Under the pieces are notes generated by a model. The model made no database searches. It had not been told where the DNA came from and was given only the letters and a program-made list of their open reading frames with translations. 23,646 bases of DNA, taken from Beijerinckiaceae bacterium (lineage in GTDB: Bacteria > Pseudomonadota > Alphaproteobacteria > Rhizobiales > Beijerinckiaceae). The position numbers and the translations under genes were made by a program. Shown in pieces: positions 6,703 to 15,150 of the stretch. The stretch is taken from the NCBI GenBank assembly GCA_947380915.1, contig CANCSY010000026.1, positions 1 through 23,646 of the forward strand. Direction: 5' to 3'. The stretch's first letter is position 1, and every line of letters begins with the position of its first letter.

Positions 6703-7716
6703 TTGGAACGCGACTTTCAGATAGGTTGCACATACAATGTCTTGCAGCCGAGCGAGCCGGCGACGCCGATGCAACTCTTCGAGAAGATCGCGGCGACTCG
6801 GGTCTTCGACTATGTAAACTGGTTGCCGCCGGAGCCGTTGATCGACGAATGTCTCATCGCTTCGGAAAAGACTGGTCTGCCGATGACGACCGGCAATTGC
6901 CAGCATGACCTGACGCCAGGCGACGACAAGCTTTTCAGGGCGATCCGCAACGCCGCGCGCGTCAACATGCGCATGCTGAACGTGATGTTGCACACCTATG
7001 CGACCGATGGGCACGAAGTGACCGTCCACGAGGTCGCAGATACTTATCTGCGCGCCTGCGATCTTGCGGATGGGCTTGGGCTCGAGGTCAGCTTCGAGCT
7101 CCATGTCGATTGCTGGAGCGAGAAATATCGGAAGGTGGATGAAGTCATCGACCTTGTTCGAAGGCGGGGACGCACATTCAATTTCACCGTCGATTACAGC
7201 CATGTCATCTTCAAGATCGACAATGAGGCGGAACTGGAAAAGTCCGAGGTTCGCGAAGCGGTCGAACGGGGCGAATTGATTCTTGATCCCTTCGAGAAGG
7301 GCAATATCCTGTCGAAATGGCTGGCGGAAAATGTGGTGAGCTTCGCCCAGTTTAGACCTGTGTCCCCTAACCAGCCGCGCAATGTCTGGGCCGCGAATGC
7401 TGATGGTTCGACGCCCCGCGGCATCATGTATCCCTTCCTGCGGCCCGCGCCCGGGCAGTGGCATAGTCCCTGGAGCGCCTGGCGCCTCGCCCCCTGCAAG
7501 AAGGCGTTCCGGTTGGTCATGGAGCATCACCTGCGCGATGCAGAGAGCCCCCTGCGCTATGTCATCACCGAGATGATCGCGAGTCCGGATTATGGGTTGA
7601 ACGCAGGCTTTTCCTTGCTGGAGCATAATGCCGCCTGCGCGCGCTGGATCCGTGAAACCTGGGGCGGGCTGAAAGCCCTTCAGCGCGCAGGCCTGCTGGA
7701 AACGGAGATCGATTGA
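6703..7716 (+). CDS. Sugar phosphate isomerase/epimerase-like TIM-barrel protein
   Basis: The start is TTG at 6703, supported by GGGAG five bases upstream and by the promoter just before it. The 337-residue protein is soluble with no signal. It looks like the xylose-isomerase-like TIM barrel (AP endonuclease 2 fold): the early strand-helix repeats, VSFELHVDCW (about residues 128-137) with a glutamate-histidine pair, and FTVDYSHV (about 161-168) carrying aspartate and histidine, as metal-binding strands in this fold do. Later histidines occur in the C-terminal half. Members act as isomerases, epimerases, dehydratases or lyases on sugars and hydroxyacids. First of three rightward genes; the oxygenase gene begins two bases after its stop. 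The exact reaction is unknown. Confidence 0.75.
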   Translation: MERDFQIGCTYNVLQPSEPATPMQLFEKIAATRVFDYVNWLPPEPLIDECLIASEKTGLPMTTGNCQHDLTPGDDKLFRAIRNAARVNMRMLNVMLHTYATDGHEVTVHEVADTYLRACDLADGLGLEVSFELHVDCWSEKYRKVDEVIDLVRRRGRTFNFTVDYSHVIFKIDNEAELEKSEVREAVERGELILDPFEKGNILSKWLAENVVSFAQFRPVSPNQPRNVWAANADGSTPRGIMYPFLRPAPGQWHSPWSAWRLAPCKKAFRLVMEHHLRDAESPLRYVITEMIASPDYGLNAGFSLLEHNAACARWIRETWGGLKALQRAGLLETEID

Positions 7717-7717
7717 C

Positions 7718-8674
7718 ATGGTCGCCTATGTCGAGCCCAAACAGCCCTCGCGTGTCCCCGTCATCGATCTCGCCAACACCTGTGACGGCCCCTCGCCAGC
7801 GCGGGTCGAAGCCGCAGCCAACTTGTTGAAGGCCTGTCGCGACACCGGTTTTTTCTATGTGATCAATCATGGCGTCGATCCCGCGCTGATCGATACGCTC
7901 TTCGCCCAATCGAAAGCTTTTTTCGCGCAGCCTGCCGAGGTGAAGGGGCGATTGCTCAAGCAAGGCGGCGCGAATGGTTACGAACCGGTCGGCTCGCAAA
8001 GTCTAGACCCTTCATCGCCGCCGGATTTCAAGGAATCCTTCAATATCAGCGCGCCTGGCATACCCGGGTCGCCGGACCACCTCGATAATCAGTGGCCTGC
8101 GGACATGCCGGAGTTTCGCTTGGTCCTTGAGGCCTACCACCAGGAAATTCGCCGGGTTGCGTTGCATGTGTCCCGGCTCATCGCTCGCTCGCTCGATATG
8201 CCCTTCGAATATTTCGACGGGAATTTCGACAATCAGCGCGCATCCCTGCGTTTGCTCAAATATCCGCCAATGCCAACCGATGCGCGGCCCAACCAGCTTG
8301 GCGCCGGCGCCCATACGGATTTTGGCTGGATCACCCTTGTCGCGCAGGACGCGAACGGCGGGCTTGAGGTGGAGACCGCCAGCGGCGAATGGATCCGCGT
8401 TGATCCGATTCCCGGCGCCTTCGTCGTGAATCTCGGCGATCTCGTGCCCGAATGGACCAACGGTCTTTATCATTCCAGCCTGCATCGGGTCTTTAACACT
8501 CGGCCTGACCAGGATCGGTACTCGGTCGTTCTCTTTTACAATCCTCGATACGAGACGGTCGTCGAAACGATCCCATCCTGCCTCGCGCCGGGTGAAAAGC
8601 CGCGACCATCATTTGTCTCGGGTGAACACAGGCAGAAACGGGCCGCCGCCGCCCGTGCGGCCGCAGCCATGTGA
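7718..8674 (+). CDS. 2-oxoglutarate/Fe(II)-dependent oxygenase (isopenicillin N synthase-like)
   Basis: This 318-residue protein has both halves of the family. The DIOX_N-type N-terminus runs VPVIDLAN ... CRDTGFFYVINHGVD (about residues 13-54). The double-stranded beta-helix core has iron ligands H199 and D201 in AHTDFGW and H256 in SSLHRVFN, with the 2-oxoglutarate pair R267 and S269 in RYSVVLFYNP. All catalytic residues are present, so it should hydroxylate, desaturate or oxidatively cyclise a small substrate in the cytoplasm. The ATG lies one base after the stop of the upstream isomerase-like gene, which implies translational coupling. It ends in an alanine/arginine-rich tail (RAAAARAAAAM). 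It shares an operon with a Bug receptor, so the substrate may be an imported organic acid. Confidence 0.88.
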   Translation: MVAYVEPKQPSRVPVIDLANTCDGPSPARVEAAANLLKACRDTGFFYVINHGVDPALIDTLFAQSKAFFAQPAEVKGRLLKQGGANGYEPVGSQSLDPSSPPDFKESFNISAPGIPGSPDHLDNQWPADMPEFRLVLEAYHQEIRRVALHVSRLIARSLDMPFEYFDGNFDNQRASLRLLKYPPMPTDARPNQLGAGAHTDFGWITLVAQDANGGLEVETASGEWIRVDPIPGAFVVNLGDLVPEWTNGLYHSSLHRVFNTRPDQDRYSVVLFYNPRYETVVETIPSCLAPGEKPRPSFVSGEHRQKRAAAARAAAAM

Positions 8675-8729
8675 CCTGAGGGGCGGGAACAATCCATATC
8701 GCTGGAGTTGCGATGAAAGGGGAGCGCCA

Positions 8730-9758
8730 ATGAAGATCTTCGCGCCACTGGCAGGTCTGGTTTTCGGGCTTGCAACCTGTTTTGGGCCACCGTCCCTGGC
8801 GGCCGACTTCCCCAAAGCGGTCACGGTCTACATTGGGACCAATACGGGTGGTGGTTACGACGCCTATGGGAGGCTCGTGGCGCGCAATCTCTCGCGGTTC
8901 CTGCCCGGGCGTCCGGCTGTGTCCGTCAGCAACATGCCCGGGGCCTCCGGCCTGGCCTTGACCAACTGGATGTACGCCATAGCGCCGCGTGATGGCGCCG
9001 CCATCGGCCTTGCCTCCAATCACAACGCCTATGCGCCACTGCTTGGCATGAAACAGGCGCGGTTCAATCCGCGCGAGTTCAACTGGATCGGCAGCATGGG
9101 GCGCATGACAGATGTGGTCGCCGTCTGGCACGCGACGCCCCATGAGAACGTGGACGCCATGTTCAAGGCTCAAATCACGCTGTCGACCACTTCTGGCGGC
9201 GACGGCGCCATTGTGCCCAACCTGCTCAACGAACTGATCGGAACGCGTTTCAAGGTGGTGACCGGCTATCCCGATTCCGCCAATGCTTTTCTGGCTGTTC
9301 AGCGCGGGGAAGTGGACGGGACGGTCGATATGGCGCTTGAAAGTCTCGAGGCCACCCATGGGGATCTGCTCAATGCAGGCAAGCTCAGGATCTTGATGCA
9401 GGTGGCGCTGCATCCCTCTCCGCGCCTGAAGGACGTCCCCTTCGTCATGGATTTCGTGAAGGACGGCGACAAGCGCGAAATTCTGAAGCTTCTACTGGCG
9501 AAGCTCGAATACGGGCGTCCCTTCATGGCGCCGCCCGGCGTGCCCGCCGACATTGTCGAGCAGTACCGGTCAGCGTTCAAGGTCATGAGCGCCGATCCCC
9601 AATTCCTTGCGGAGGCTGCGCGTGAGCGAATCGACATCGCTTTTGGCGGCGGCGCCGACATCCAGTCGTTGGTCGAGCAATTCTACGCCACGCCTGCCGC
9701 GATTGTGGCCGCCTCCCGCGAAGCGCTCAGGCGCGCCGGACAGGCCGGTATGGATTGA
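8730..9758 (+). CDS. Tripartite tricarboxylate transporter (Bug/TctC-type) solute-binding protein
   Basis: The start at 8730 is chosen because GGGGAG lies upstream and it begins a Sec signal (MKIFAPLAGLVFGLATCF...SLAADF, cut near residue 25); the frame stays open upstream into the oxygenase gene. The 342-residue protein has Bug landmarks: VTVYIGTNTGGGYDAYGRLVARNL, then VSVSNMPGASGLALTNWMYAIAPRDGAAIG, and a C-terminal PPGVPADIVEQYRSAFK. It would capture a carboxylate in the periplasm for TctAB-type membrane partners, which are absent from the window. It is the last gene of the rightward operon, 55 bases after the oxygenase. The receptor at 13404-14435 is a diverged relative with the same landmarks. 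Confidence 0.85.
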   Translation: MKIFAPLAGLVFGLATCFGPPSLAADFPKAVTVYIGTNTGGGYDAYGRLVARNLSRFLPGRPAVSVSNMPGASGLALTNWMYAIAPRDGAAIGLASNHNAYAPLLGMKQARFNPREFNWIGSMGRMTDVVAVWHATPHENVDAMFKAQITLSTTSGGDGAIVPNLLNELIGTRFKVVTGYPDSANAFLAVQRGEVDGTVDMALESLEATHGDLLNAGKLRILMQVALHPSPRLKDVPFVMDFVKDGDKREILKLLLAKLEYGRPFMAPPGVPADIVEQYRSAFKVMSADPQFLAEAARERIDIAFGGGADIQSLVEQFYATPAAIVAASREALRRAGQAGMD

Positions 9759-9779
9759 TCGGGTTTCAACTGCCGATCA
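9756..9779 (+). terminator. Stem-loop overlapping the stop codon of the Bug receptor gene
   Basis: TGATCGG (9756-9762) pairs perfectly with CCGATCA (9773-9779) around a ten-base loop, and its left arm begins with the gene's own TGA stop. No T tract follows, so it is not a classical terminator. It may protect the mRNA 3' end or act with Rho. Confidence 0.35.
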
Positions 9780-9852
9780 GACGGTCGCCTGGCCTGTTTC
9801 CGGGCCTGGAGCGAATGCGGGCAGGTTTTCAGGTGATACATTGGCCTTTGGC

Positions 9853-9882
9853 TTGGATGCTGCGCCCGGTTTAGCGTATAGA
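9853..9882 (+). promoter_or_regulatory. Possible promoter for the ABC exporter gene
   Basis: TTGGAT (9853-9858), 18 bases, then TATAGA (9877-9882). The -10 is good and the -35 weak. It lies 37 bases before the GTG start in the 160-base gap after the Bug receptor gene, where a separate promoter is expected. Confidence 0.4.
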
Positions 9883-9918
9883 GCCCTTGGCTCATCGGCC
9901 GGATAAGGAAAGCCTGTC

Positions 9919-11712
9919 GTGTTTTTGAAAATCTGTTCGGCGCCTTTACGCTGGCTGCTGGCCAAATTGCTGAAGGATCCCAGCAGTTCGTTGTCCTTGA
10001 TCGGCCGCCTGCTGCGCGATCAGGGGGTGCAGCATTGGCGTGGCTATGTTTTCGCCTTTTGCTGCATGGCGGCGATGGCGGCGTCGACCGCCTCCTCGGC
10101 CTGGGTCATGCGCCATGTCATTGATCGGGTCTTCATCGACAAGAACATGACAGCCTTGTGGCAGATATCCGCATTCCTGGTGTTCATCAGCGTATTGAAG
10201 GGGTTCTCCGCCTATGGCCAGCAGGTCGCGCTGGCGCGTGTGGCCAATGCGATCGTCGCCGATGTTCAGCGCCGGGTGTTCGACAAGATGCTGTCCATGA
10301 CCGTGGGCTATTTCGGCGCCCGCCATTCGACCGATTTCATCGCCCGGCAATCCTTTATCGCCCAATCTGCCTCCTCCGCCCTGAACCTGGTGATCACCGG
10401 CCTGTCACGCGACACCTTGACCCTGGTTGGACTTCTGACCGTGATGATCATGCAGGATCCCATGATGTCGGTTCTGGCTATGGTCTTCATGCCGATCGCG
10501 GTCATCAGTTCGCGGAAACTCGGGCTTCGCGTCCGCAAGGTCATGGCGAATGAGTTCTCAGGCTTCGCCCAGATCATGGAGTCCATGCAGGAGGCCGTGC
10601 AGGGCATTCGGATCGTCAAGGCATTCACCCTGGAGAAGCCGATGAGCGCCCGTCAGGCCGCCGCCATCGGCTCCCTCGAGCGCGCGGCGAATAAGGTCGC
10701 GGCTGTCGCCGCCCGTTCAAGCCCCCTCATGGAAGCGCTGGGCGGCCTGGCCATTGCGCTTGTCGTTTTTTACGGCGGCTGGAGCGTCATCGCCAGCGAC
10801 CGGGCGCCCGGCGCCTTCTTCTCCTTCATCACCGCCGTGCTGTTGGCCTATGAGCCCGCCAAGCGGTTGGCCCGTTTGCAGGTTGATCTGAACGGCGCCC
10901 TTGTCGGCGTCTCGATGCTCTATGAATTCCTCGATGAAAAAGAAGTCGAGCGAAATCTCTACGAGGGGCCTGCGCTCAGAATTTCCCGGGGCGAAATCGA
11001 GTTTCGGGATGTGGTCTTCTCCTATCGTGACGGAGAGCCGGTCCTGCGTGGCCTGACCTTCGTGGCGGAAGCCGGCAAGATGACCGCATTGGTGGGCCGC
11101 TCCGGTGGCGGCAAGAGCACGGTGATGTCGCTCCTGCTGCAATACTGGAATGTGGAAGGCGGCCATATCCTGATCGATGGGCAGGACATTGGACCTTTGT
11201 CCCGCGCGTCCCTGCGCCAGCAGATCGCCTATGTGAGCCAGGACACCTATCTCTTCAAGGGGACGATCAGGGACAATATCGCCGTCGGCAAACAGGGCGC
11301 TTCCGATGAAGAGGTCTTCGCCGCAGCCAAGGCCGCCTATGCGCATGAGTTCATTTCGTCGTTCGACGATGGCTACCAGACGCAGGTTGGCGAGAATGGC
11401 GCACAACTCTCGGGCGGTCAGCGTCAACGCATCGCCATCGCCCGCGCCTTCCTGAAAAATGCGCCCATTCTTCTGCTGGATGAGGCGACCTCCGCGCTGG
11501 ACACCGAATCCGAGCGCGCCATTCAGGATGCGCTCGGCAATCTGCGCGAAGGCCGCACCACCATCGTGATCGCCCACCGCCTGTCCACCATCCGGAGCGC
11601 CGACAAGATCTGCGTCGTGTCCGAGGGGCGCGTTCTCGAGGAGGGCGCCCATCAGCAACTGATGGACGGCGCCGGAGTTTATGCGCTGCTGAACAGCACG
11701 CAGGTGTCTTGA
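9919..11712 (+). CDS. ABC exporter half-transporter, MsbA-like (fused membrane and ATPase domains)
   Basis: The start is GTG at 9919 with AAGGAAAG a few bases upstream. The 597 residues form one type-IV exporter half that must homodimerise. A six-helix membrane domain (about residues 40-335) includes the coupling segments HSTDFIARQSF and QEAVQGIRIVKAFTLE. The nucleotide-binding domain has Walker A GRSGGGKST (393-401), signature LSGGQRQ (497-503), Walker B ILLLDE (517-522) and H-loop H553 in IAHR. All ATPase motifs are intact. The closest functional model is the lipid A or lipid-linked flippase group; the A- and Q-rich loop details cannot settle the cargo. It stands alone, six bases from the convergent phosphoesterase gene, so cargo and genetic partners are unknown. 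Confidence 0.92.
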   Translation: MFLKICSAPLRWLLAKLLKDPSSSLSLIGRLLRDQGVQHWRGYVFAFCCMAAMAASTASSAWVMRHVIDRVFIDKNMTALWQISAFLVFISVLKGFSAYGQQVALARVANAIVADVQRRVFDKMLSMTVGYFGARHSTDFIARQSFIAQSASSALNLVITGLSRDTLTLVGLLTVMIMQDPMMSVLAMVFMPIAVISSRKLGLRVRKVMANEFSGFAQIMESMQEAVQGIRIVKAFTLEKPMSARQAAAIGSLERAANKVAAVAARSSPLMEALGGLAIALVVFYGGWSVIASDRAPGAFFSFITAVLLAYEPAKRLARLQVDLNGALVGVSMLYEFLDEKEVERNLYEGPALRISRGEIEFRDVVFSYRDGEPVLRGLTFVAEAGKMTALVGRSGGGKSTVMSLLLQYWNVEGGHILIDGQDIGPLSRASLRQQIAYVSQDTYLFKGTIRDNIAVGKQGASDEEVFAAAKAAYAHEFISSFDDGYQTQVGENGAQLSGGQRQRIAIARAFLKNAPILLLDEATSALDTESERAIQDALGNLREGRTTIVIAHRLSTIRSADKICVVSEGRVLEEGAHQQLMDGAGVYALLNSTQVS

Positions 11713-11718
11713 TCTGGC

Positions 11719-13278
11719 TCAGCCCTGAGTGACTTCGAAGATCAGCACGCCCTGATGCACTTTGCCATATTCATTGGTTGCGGTGACGTTCAGCCGGTGG
11801 AGGCCGCAGGCCAGATCCATGGGAAGCGCGGCTTCCCAGATGTGACTGCTGGTTTCGGCGCGCACCCAGGGTTTCCTGGTGGCGCCGGCCTGCATGAAAA
11901 GCTTCTCTGTCAGCGGGTCAGGACGAGCGGCGCGCGCCATGACCGTTGGCGAGCACCCGCTCACGCAGGCGTCGACCCTGGTGCGCGGCCCCCCGTCGAA
12001 GACATTGACGAGGATTTTCGTATTCGCCAGCGCGCTCGCAGGGATGGTGCTGGATGCGGCTCCAATGGCGTGGACGTCTGCCTTGGCCCCTTTCTCGCTG
12101 GCCAGCATGATCCGCATCTGGGCGGGCTCGCGGCCTGAAACGAAGCGGGTGGAATAGGCGTTCCCCTTGATGGACAAGATGTGCCAGCCATTGGGAGCCC
12201 CATCGCAACTCTGCGCCATGGGCTGGCCAAGCGGGTCCATGGGACCGCTCCACCAGGACCCTGACAGCGCCGTCAGAATATGGTGATGGTGCAGGGCGCC
12301 GCCGGGCAGCGGCAGATAGTGATGCTCGGTCGTATGCATGTGCCCGGCAAAACTCACGCAGGGACGCTCAGCGATCAATGCCAGGAGCGCGTCGGCGTCG
12401 CTGGTGTTTGAGCCGGGGTCTTTGGGATCCGCAGCGCTGACGAGGGGGATATGCATGCATAGCACAATGAGCCTGTCGCGCGGCGTGGTCTTCAGCAGCG
12501 CTTCCACAAAAGCCAGATTGTCCGGGCCTATTTCTCCGCAATAGGGGTTTGCCACCGCCGCGCGTCCGCGCCAGTTGATGTTGTCCAGCATGATGAACGT
12601 GGCGGCGCCATGTTCGAAGGCGTGAGTGGTCGGCCCGAACACTCGCCGCCATTGCGCCCGCGCTTGCGATGAGGAGTCAGCCGAGAAATCAAGGTCATGG
12701 TTGCCCGGCAGGTTCCACCATGGAAGACCAATCTGCGCGATGATCTGATTATAGCGATCAAACAGCGAGAGATTGTCGCCAACCAGGTCGCCAAGCGTCA
12801 AGCCGAAGGCTGCTTGTGTGTCCAATGACCCATTCGCCAGTTGCGCGCGCAGATACCCCATCTCCTCGTCATTGCCCGGTTGCGGGTCGGCGAACATAAT
12901 GACGTCGAAGGCAGCGGTCTCGGGGCTACGTTTCAAGACGAAGTCGGATGCTTGCGGCATGGTCGGTGGGCGGTGGATTTGCGGCAGCATCGTTGCGTGA
13001 TCAACCGGCGTCGTCCAGCCCGCGGGCTTGATGACAAAGATCGCATTGTCGCCATTGCGCGCAATGCTGTAGCGCCCCTCGTGATCCGTGAGTTGAATAT
13101 CCCGCCCGTTCGAGACGCGGACGCCCGGCAGTCCGGCCCCGGTTTCCGCATCACGAACCTGTCCACATAGCAAGGCTGGCGCGGCCTGCGCCCGCGACCT
13201 CGACGAAAGCGCGCTCAACGCCAAAGCGCCGCCGCTGATGCTCAGGAGAGCTCGACGCGAGGGGTTTACTGCGAACAT
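11719..13278 (-). CDS. Tat-exported calcineurin-like metallophosphoesterase with N- and C-terminal accessory domains
   Basis: The ATG at 13278 is preferred because GGAGG lies nine bases before it; the ATG at 13287 directly abuts that site and could not use it. The 519-residue protein begins with a twin-arginine signal (SRRALLSISGGALALSAL, cut near SRAQAA). Next is a carboxypeptidase-like beta domain (VRDAETGAGLPGVRVSNGRD ... DHEGRYSI), then the phosphoesterase core. Metal-site residues are D131 and Q133 (ADPQ), D164 (GDLVGD), N194 and H195 (GNHD), H276 (MHIP), and H313/H315 (GHMH). A C-terminal beta domain follows. The order matches the MetallophosN/Metallophos/MetallophosC architecture. It should hydrolyse phosphoesters in the periplasm or on the surface. 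It lies downstream of the Bug receptor gene on the same strand with 125 bases between. Confidence 0.88.
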   Translation of the reverse strand: MFAVNPSRRALLSISGGALALSALSSRSRAQAAPALLCGQVRDAETGAGLPGVRVSNGRDIQLTDHEGRYSIARNGDNAIFVIKPAGWTTPVDHATMLPQIHRPPTMPQASDFVLKRSPETAAFDVIMFADPQPGNDEEMGYLRAQLANGSLDTQAAFGLTLGDLVGDNLSLFDRYNQIIAQIGLPWWNLPGNHDLDFSADSSSQARAQWRRVFGPTTHAFEHGAATFIMLDNINWRGRAAVANPYCGEIGPDNLAFVEALLKTTPRDRLIVLCMHIPLVSAADPKDPGSNTSDADALLALIAERPCVSFAGHMHTTEHHYLPLPGGALHHHHILTALSGSWWSGPMDPLGQPMAQSCDGAPNGWHILSIKGNAYSTRFVSGREPAQMRIMLASEKGAKADVHAIGAASSTIPASALANTKILVNVFDGGPRTRVDACVSGCSPTVMARAARPDPLTEKLFMQAGATRKPWVRAETSSHIWEAALPMDLACGLHRLNVTATNEYGKVHQGVLIFEVTQG

Positions 13279-13371
13279 GACCGGCATCCTCCATCAGGCA
13301 GAGGGTGCAGAACAGATTCGTTCAACAGTGATGCGAAGGAACTGTAACGGTTTCGCGACGGCCTTGATCAT

Positions 13372-13391
13372 GGCGCCAATCATCTGGCGCC
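13372..13391 (-). terminator. GC-rich stem-loop after the Bug receptor gene
   Basis: GGCGCCA (13372-13378) and TGGCGCC (13385-13391) form a perfect 7-bp stem with a six-base loop. It starts 13 bases beyond the stop of the leftward receptor gene and lies before the phosphoesterase gene. No T tract follows in the leftward direction, so it is a candidate transcript end or partial attenuator only. Confidence 0.4.
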
Positions 13392-13403
13392 CCGCCATGC
13401 CCG

Positions 13404-14435
13404 TCAGTTGACGTTGGGCACCAGTTTCTTCACCGCCTCGATCAGTTCGGGCGGCGTCTGATAGAGCGCGTTGGTGATCCGCTCCAGATCCTCAGGCGAG
13501 CGCCAGGACATGTCGACCTGAAGTTTCTCCGCCTCCGCGATCAATTCGGGATCAGCTACTGCGTCGGCGACGGCCTTGCGCATGGTGGCGACCCGCGTGG
13601 CCGGCACGCCCGGCGGCAAGACATAAGGGCGACCGAATTCGGTGCTGGAGAAGACGAAACGCATGAACTGGCGCTGCTCTTCCGTCTTGGCGAAATCATA
13701 GATCGAGGGCGCGTCGGGAATTTCCGCCATCTTCGCCTCTTCGGCGCGGAACAGGACCCGCAGCTTGCCCTCCTGGAAGGCCTGCGCATTGCCGCGGAAC
13801 TGGCCATAGGAAGCGCAAACACCCTCGACCTCGTTGCGCTCGATGGCCAGTACGATGTCAGGCGTGCCCTTGTAGCCTTCGATCAATTTGAATTTCGCTC
13901 CCAGCACATGATTGAAGACCGAAGGCAGGATGTTGGTGGAATTTCCCGCGCCATTGCTGCCGACGATGAGTTCCTGCGTGAACACATCGGCGACGGTCTT
14001 GACGGGTGCCTTTTCGCCCACCACGCAGACGCGGCCGGGGAAAGAGGTGCCGCCAAGCCAGATCAGCCGTCTTGGGTCCGCCTCGAGATTGGATTGGCCC
14101 AGCAGCGCCTGGTTCACGAGGTTTCGCGTGATCGCGCCGATCACCGTGCCGTCGCGGGGCGCCTGGGTGTAGACATAATTGGCGGCGACGATGCTGGCCG
14201 CCTGCGGCATGTTCTGCACAATGACCGTGGGAGCGGCGGGAATGTGCCGCGCCAGATAACGGGCCAGAAGTCTTGCGCCGATGTCGTATTCATTGCCCGA
14301 GGCGAAGCCAACGACCATGCGGACCGTCTTGCCCTTGAAAAAATCCGCCTCCGATTGCGCACGGGCGGCAGGCGCCAAAGGAAGCAAGGACAGCAGGCAT
14401 GCTGTTCGCCATCGCCTGGAATTCATGAAACGCAT
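13404..14435 (-). CDS. Tripartite tricarboxylate transporter (Bug/TctC-type) solute-binding protein
   Basis: GAGGAG seven bases upstream places the start at the ATG at 14435, not at earlier in-frame ATGs. The 343-residue chain begins with a basic signal peptide (MRFMNSRRWRTACLLSLLPLAP, cut near AARAQS). Bug landmarks follow: VRMVVGFASGNEYDIGARLLARYLARHIP, then VIVQNMPQAASIVAANYVYTQAPRDGTVIG, and a late VLPPGVPATRVATMRKA. The usual GGG of the first motif is SGN here, as in a subset of these receptors. It probably binds a di- or tricarboxylate in the periplasm; no TctA/TctB genes are in the window. Its position beside the hydro-lyase/lyase cluster suggests it brings in that pathway's substrate, which is inference. 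Confidence 0.85.
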   Translation of the reverse strand: MRFMNSRRWRTACLLSLLPLAPAARAQSEADFFKGKTVRMVVGFASGNEYDIGARLLARYLARHIPAAPTVIVQNMPQAASIVAANYVYTQAPRDGTVIGAITRNLVNQALLGQSNLEADPRRLIWLGGTSFPGRVCVVGEKAPVKTVADVFTQELIVGSNGAGNSTNILPSVFNHVLGAKFKLIEGYKGTPDIVLAIERNEVEGVCASYGQFRGNAQAFQEGKLRVLFRAEEAKMAEIPDAPSIYDFAKTEEQRQFMRFVFSSTEFGRPYVLPPGVPATRVATMRKAVADAVADPELIAEAEKLQVDMSWRSPEDLERITNALYQTPPELIEAVKKLVPNVN

Positions 14436-14456
14436 CTGTTGTCTCCTCATGGGATC

Positions 14457-14486
14457 ACGATAGCATCGGCCTCTGATTGAAGGCAA
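14457..14486 (-). promoter_or_regulatory. Leftward promoter for the Bug receptor with overlapping palindrome
   Basis: On the minus strand TTGCCT (14486-14481), 18 bases, then TATCGT (14462-14457) precede the 14435 start closely. The -35 overlaps a palindrome GGCAA-CAAA-TTGCC at 14482-14495. An 8-base palindrome TTGATCAA lies at 14526-14533, nearer the divergent GST gene. Either could be an operator, but both are short. Confidence 0.4.
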
Positions 14487-14551
14487 CAAATTGCCGCTGG
14501 CCCGCCCCTTGTGCCTCCGCTATCCTTGATCAACCGCAAGAAGGCTCTCTC

Positions 14552-15148
14552 ATGATCTTGTATTCAACGCCCACGTCGCCCTTCGGCCGAAAGGTGAAGA
14601 TTGCGGCGCTCGTCCATGGATTGAGCGCAGGGCTGACCGTGGTCAAAGGTGATCCCTGGAGCGCCGATGATGATCTGCGCCGGGTCAACCCGCTTGGGAA
14701 AATGCCGGCGCTGATCCCTGATGAAGGCGCAGCGATTTATGGTTCGGGCGTGATCTTCGACTATTTCGACAGTTTGCTTGGTCGCCCGCGCCTCTTCCCT
14801 GTCGAGACCAACATCGAAACGCGCACCCTCCATGCTCTCTGCGATGGACTGATCGAAGCGGGGCTGCTGATCACCTATGAAAGGCAGCGCAGGTCAGCAG
14901 AGTTCCGCTACGACCCCTGGATCGAGCATCAATGGGGCAAAATCGCGCGCGGCCTTTCGGTTATCGAGCAATCGCCGCCTGATGCTTGCACAGCCAACGC
15001 CGCGTCGATCACGTTCGCATGCGCGCTTGGCTATTTCGACTGGCGCAAGCAGATCGACTGGCGCGCGGAATATCCTGCGCTTATCGCCTGGCTCGACGCC
15101 TTTTCCGACGCATTCCCGGCCTTCGAGGCGACCAGAGCCGAACATTGA
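14552..15148 (+). CDS. Glutathione S-transferase family protein
   Basis: This 198-residue protein starts at the ATG at 14552, which begins the thioredoxin-like fold; the frame is open upstream but lacks homology-like sequence. The N-terminal domain shows YSTPTSPFGRKVKIAALVHGL with the candidate catalytic serine in the PTSPFGRK turn, and NPLGKMPALIPDEG with the cis-proline. Then comes YGSGVIFDYFDS, where the usual acidic residue before Ser that binds the glutathione gamma-glutamyl group is glycine. The all-helical C-terminal domain follows from about residue 85. Possible roles are conjugation, isomerisation (maleylacetoacetate type) or thiol transfer. It is divergent from the Bug receptor and ends two bases from the convergent hydrolase gene. 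Confidence 0.85.
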   Translation: MILYSTPTSPFGRKVKIAALVHGLSAGLTVVKGDPWSADDDLRRVNPLGKMPALIPDEGAAIYGSGVIFDYFDSLLGRPRLFPVETNIETRTLHALCDGLIEAGLLITYERQRRSAEFRYDPWIEHQWGKIARGLSVIEQSPPDACTANAASITFACALGYFDWRKQIDWRAEYPALIAWLDAFSDAFPAFEATRAEH

Positions 15149-15150
15149 GT

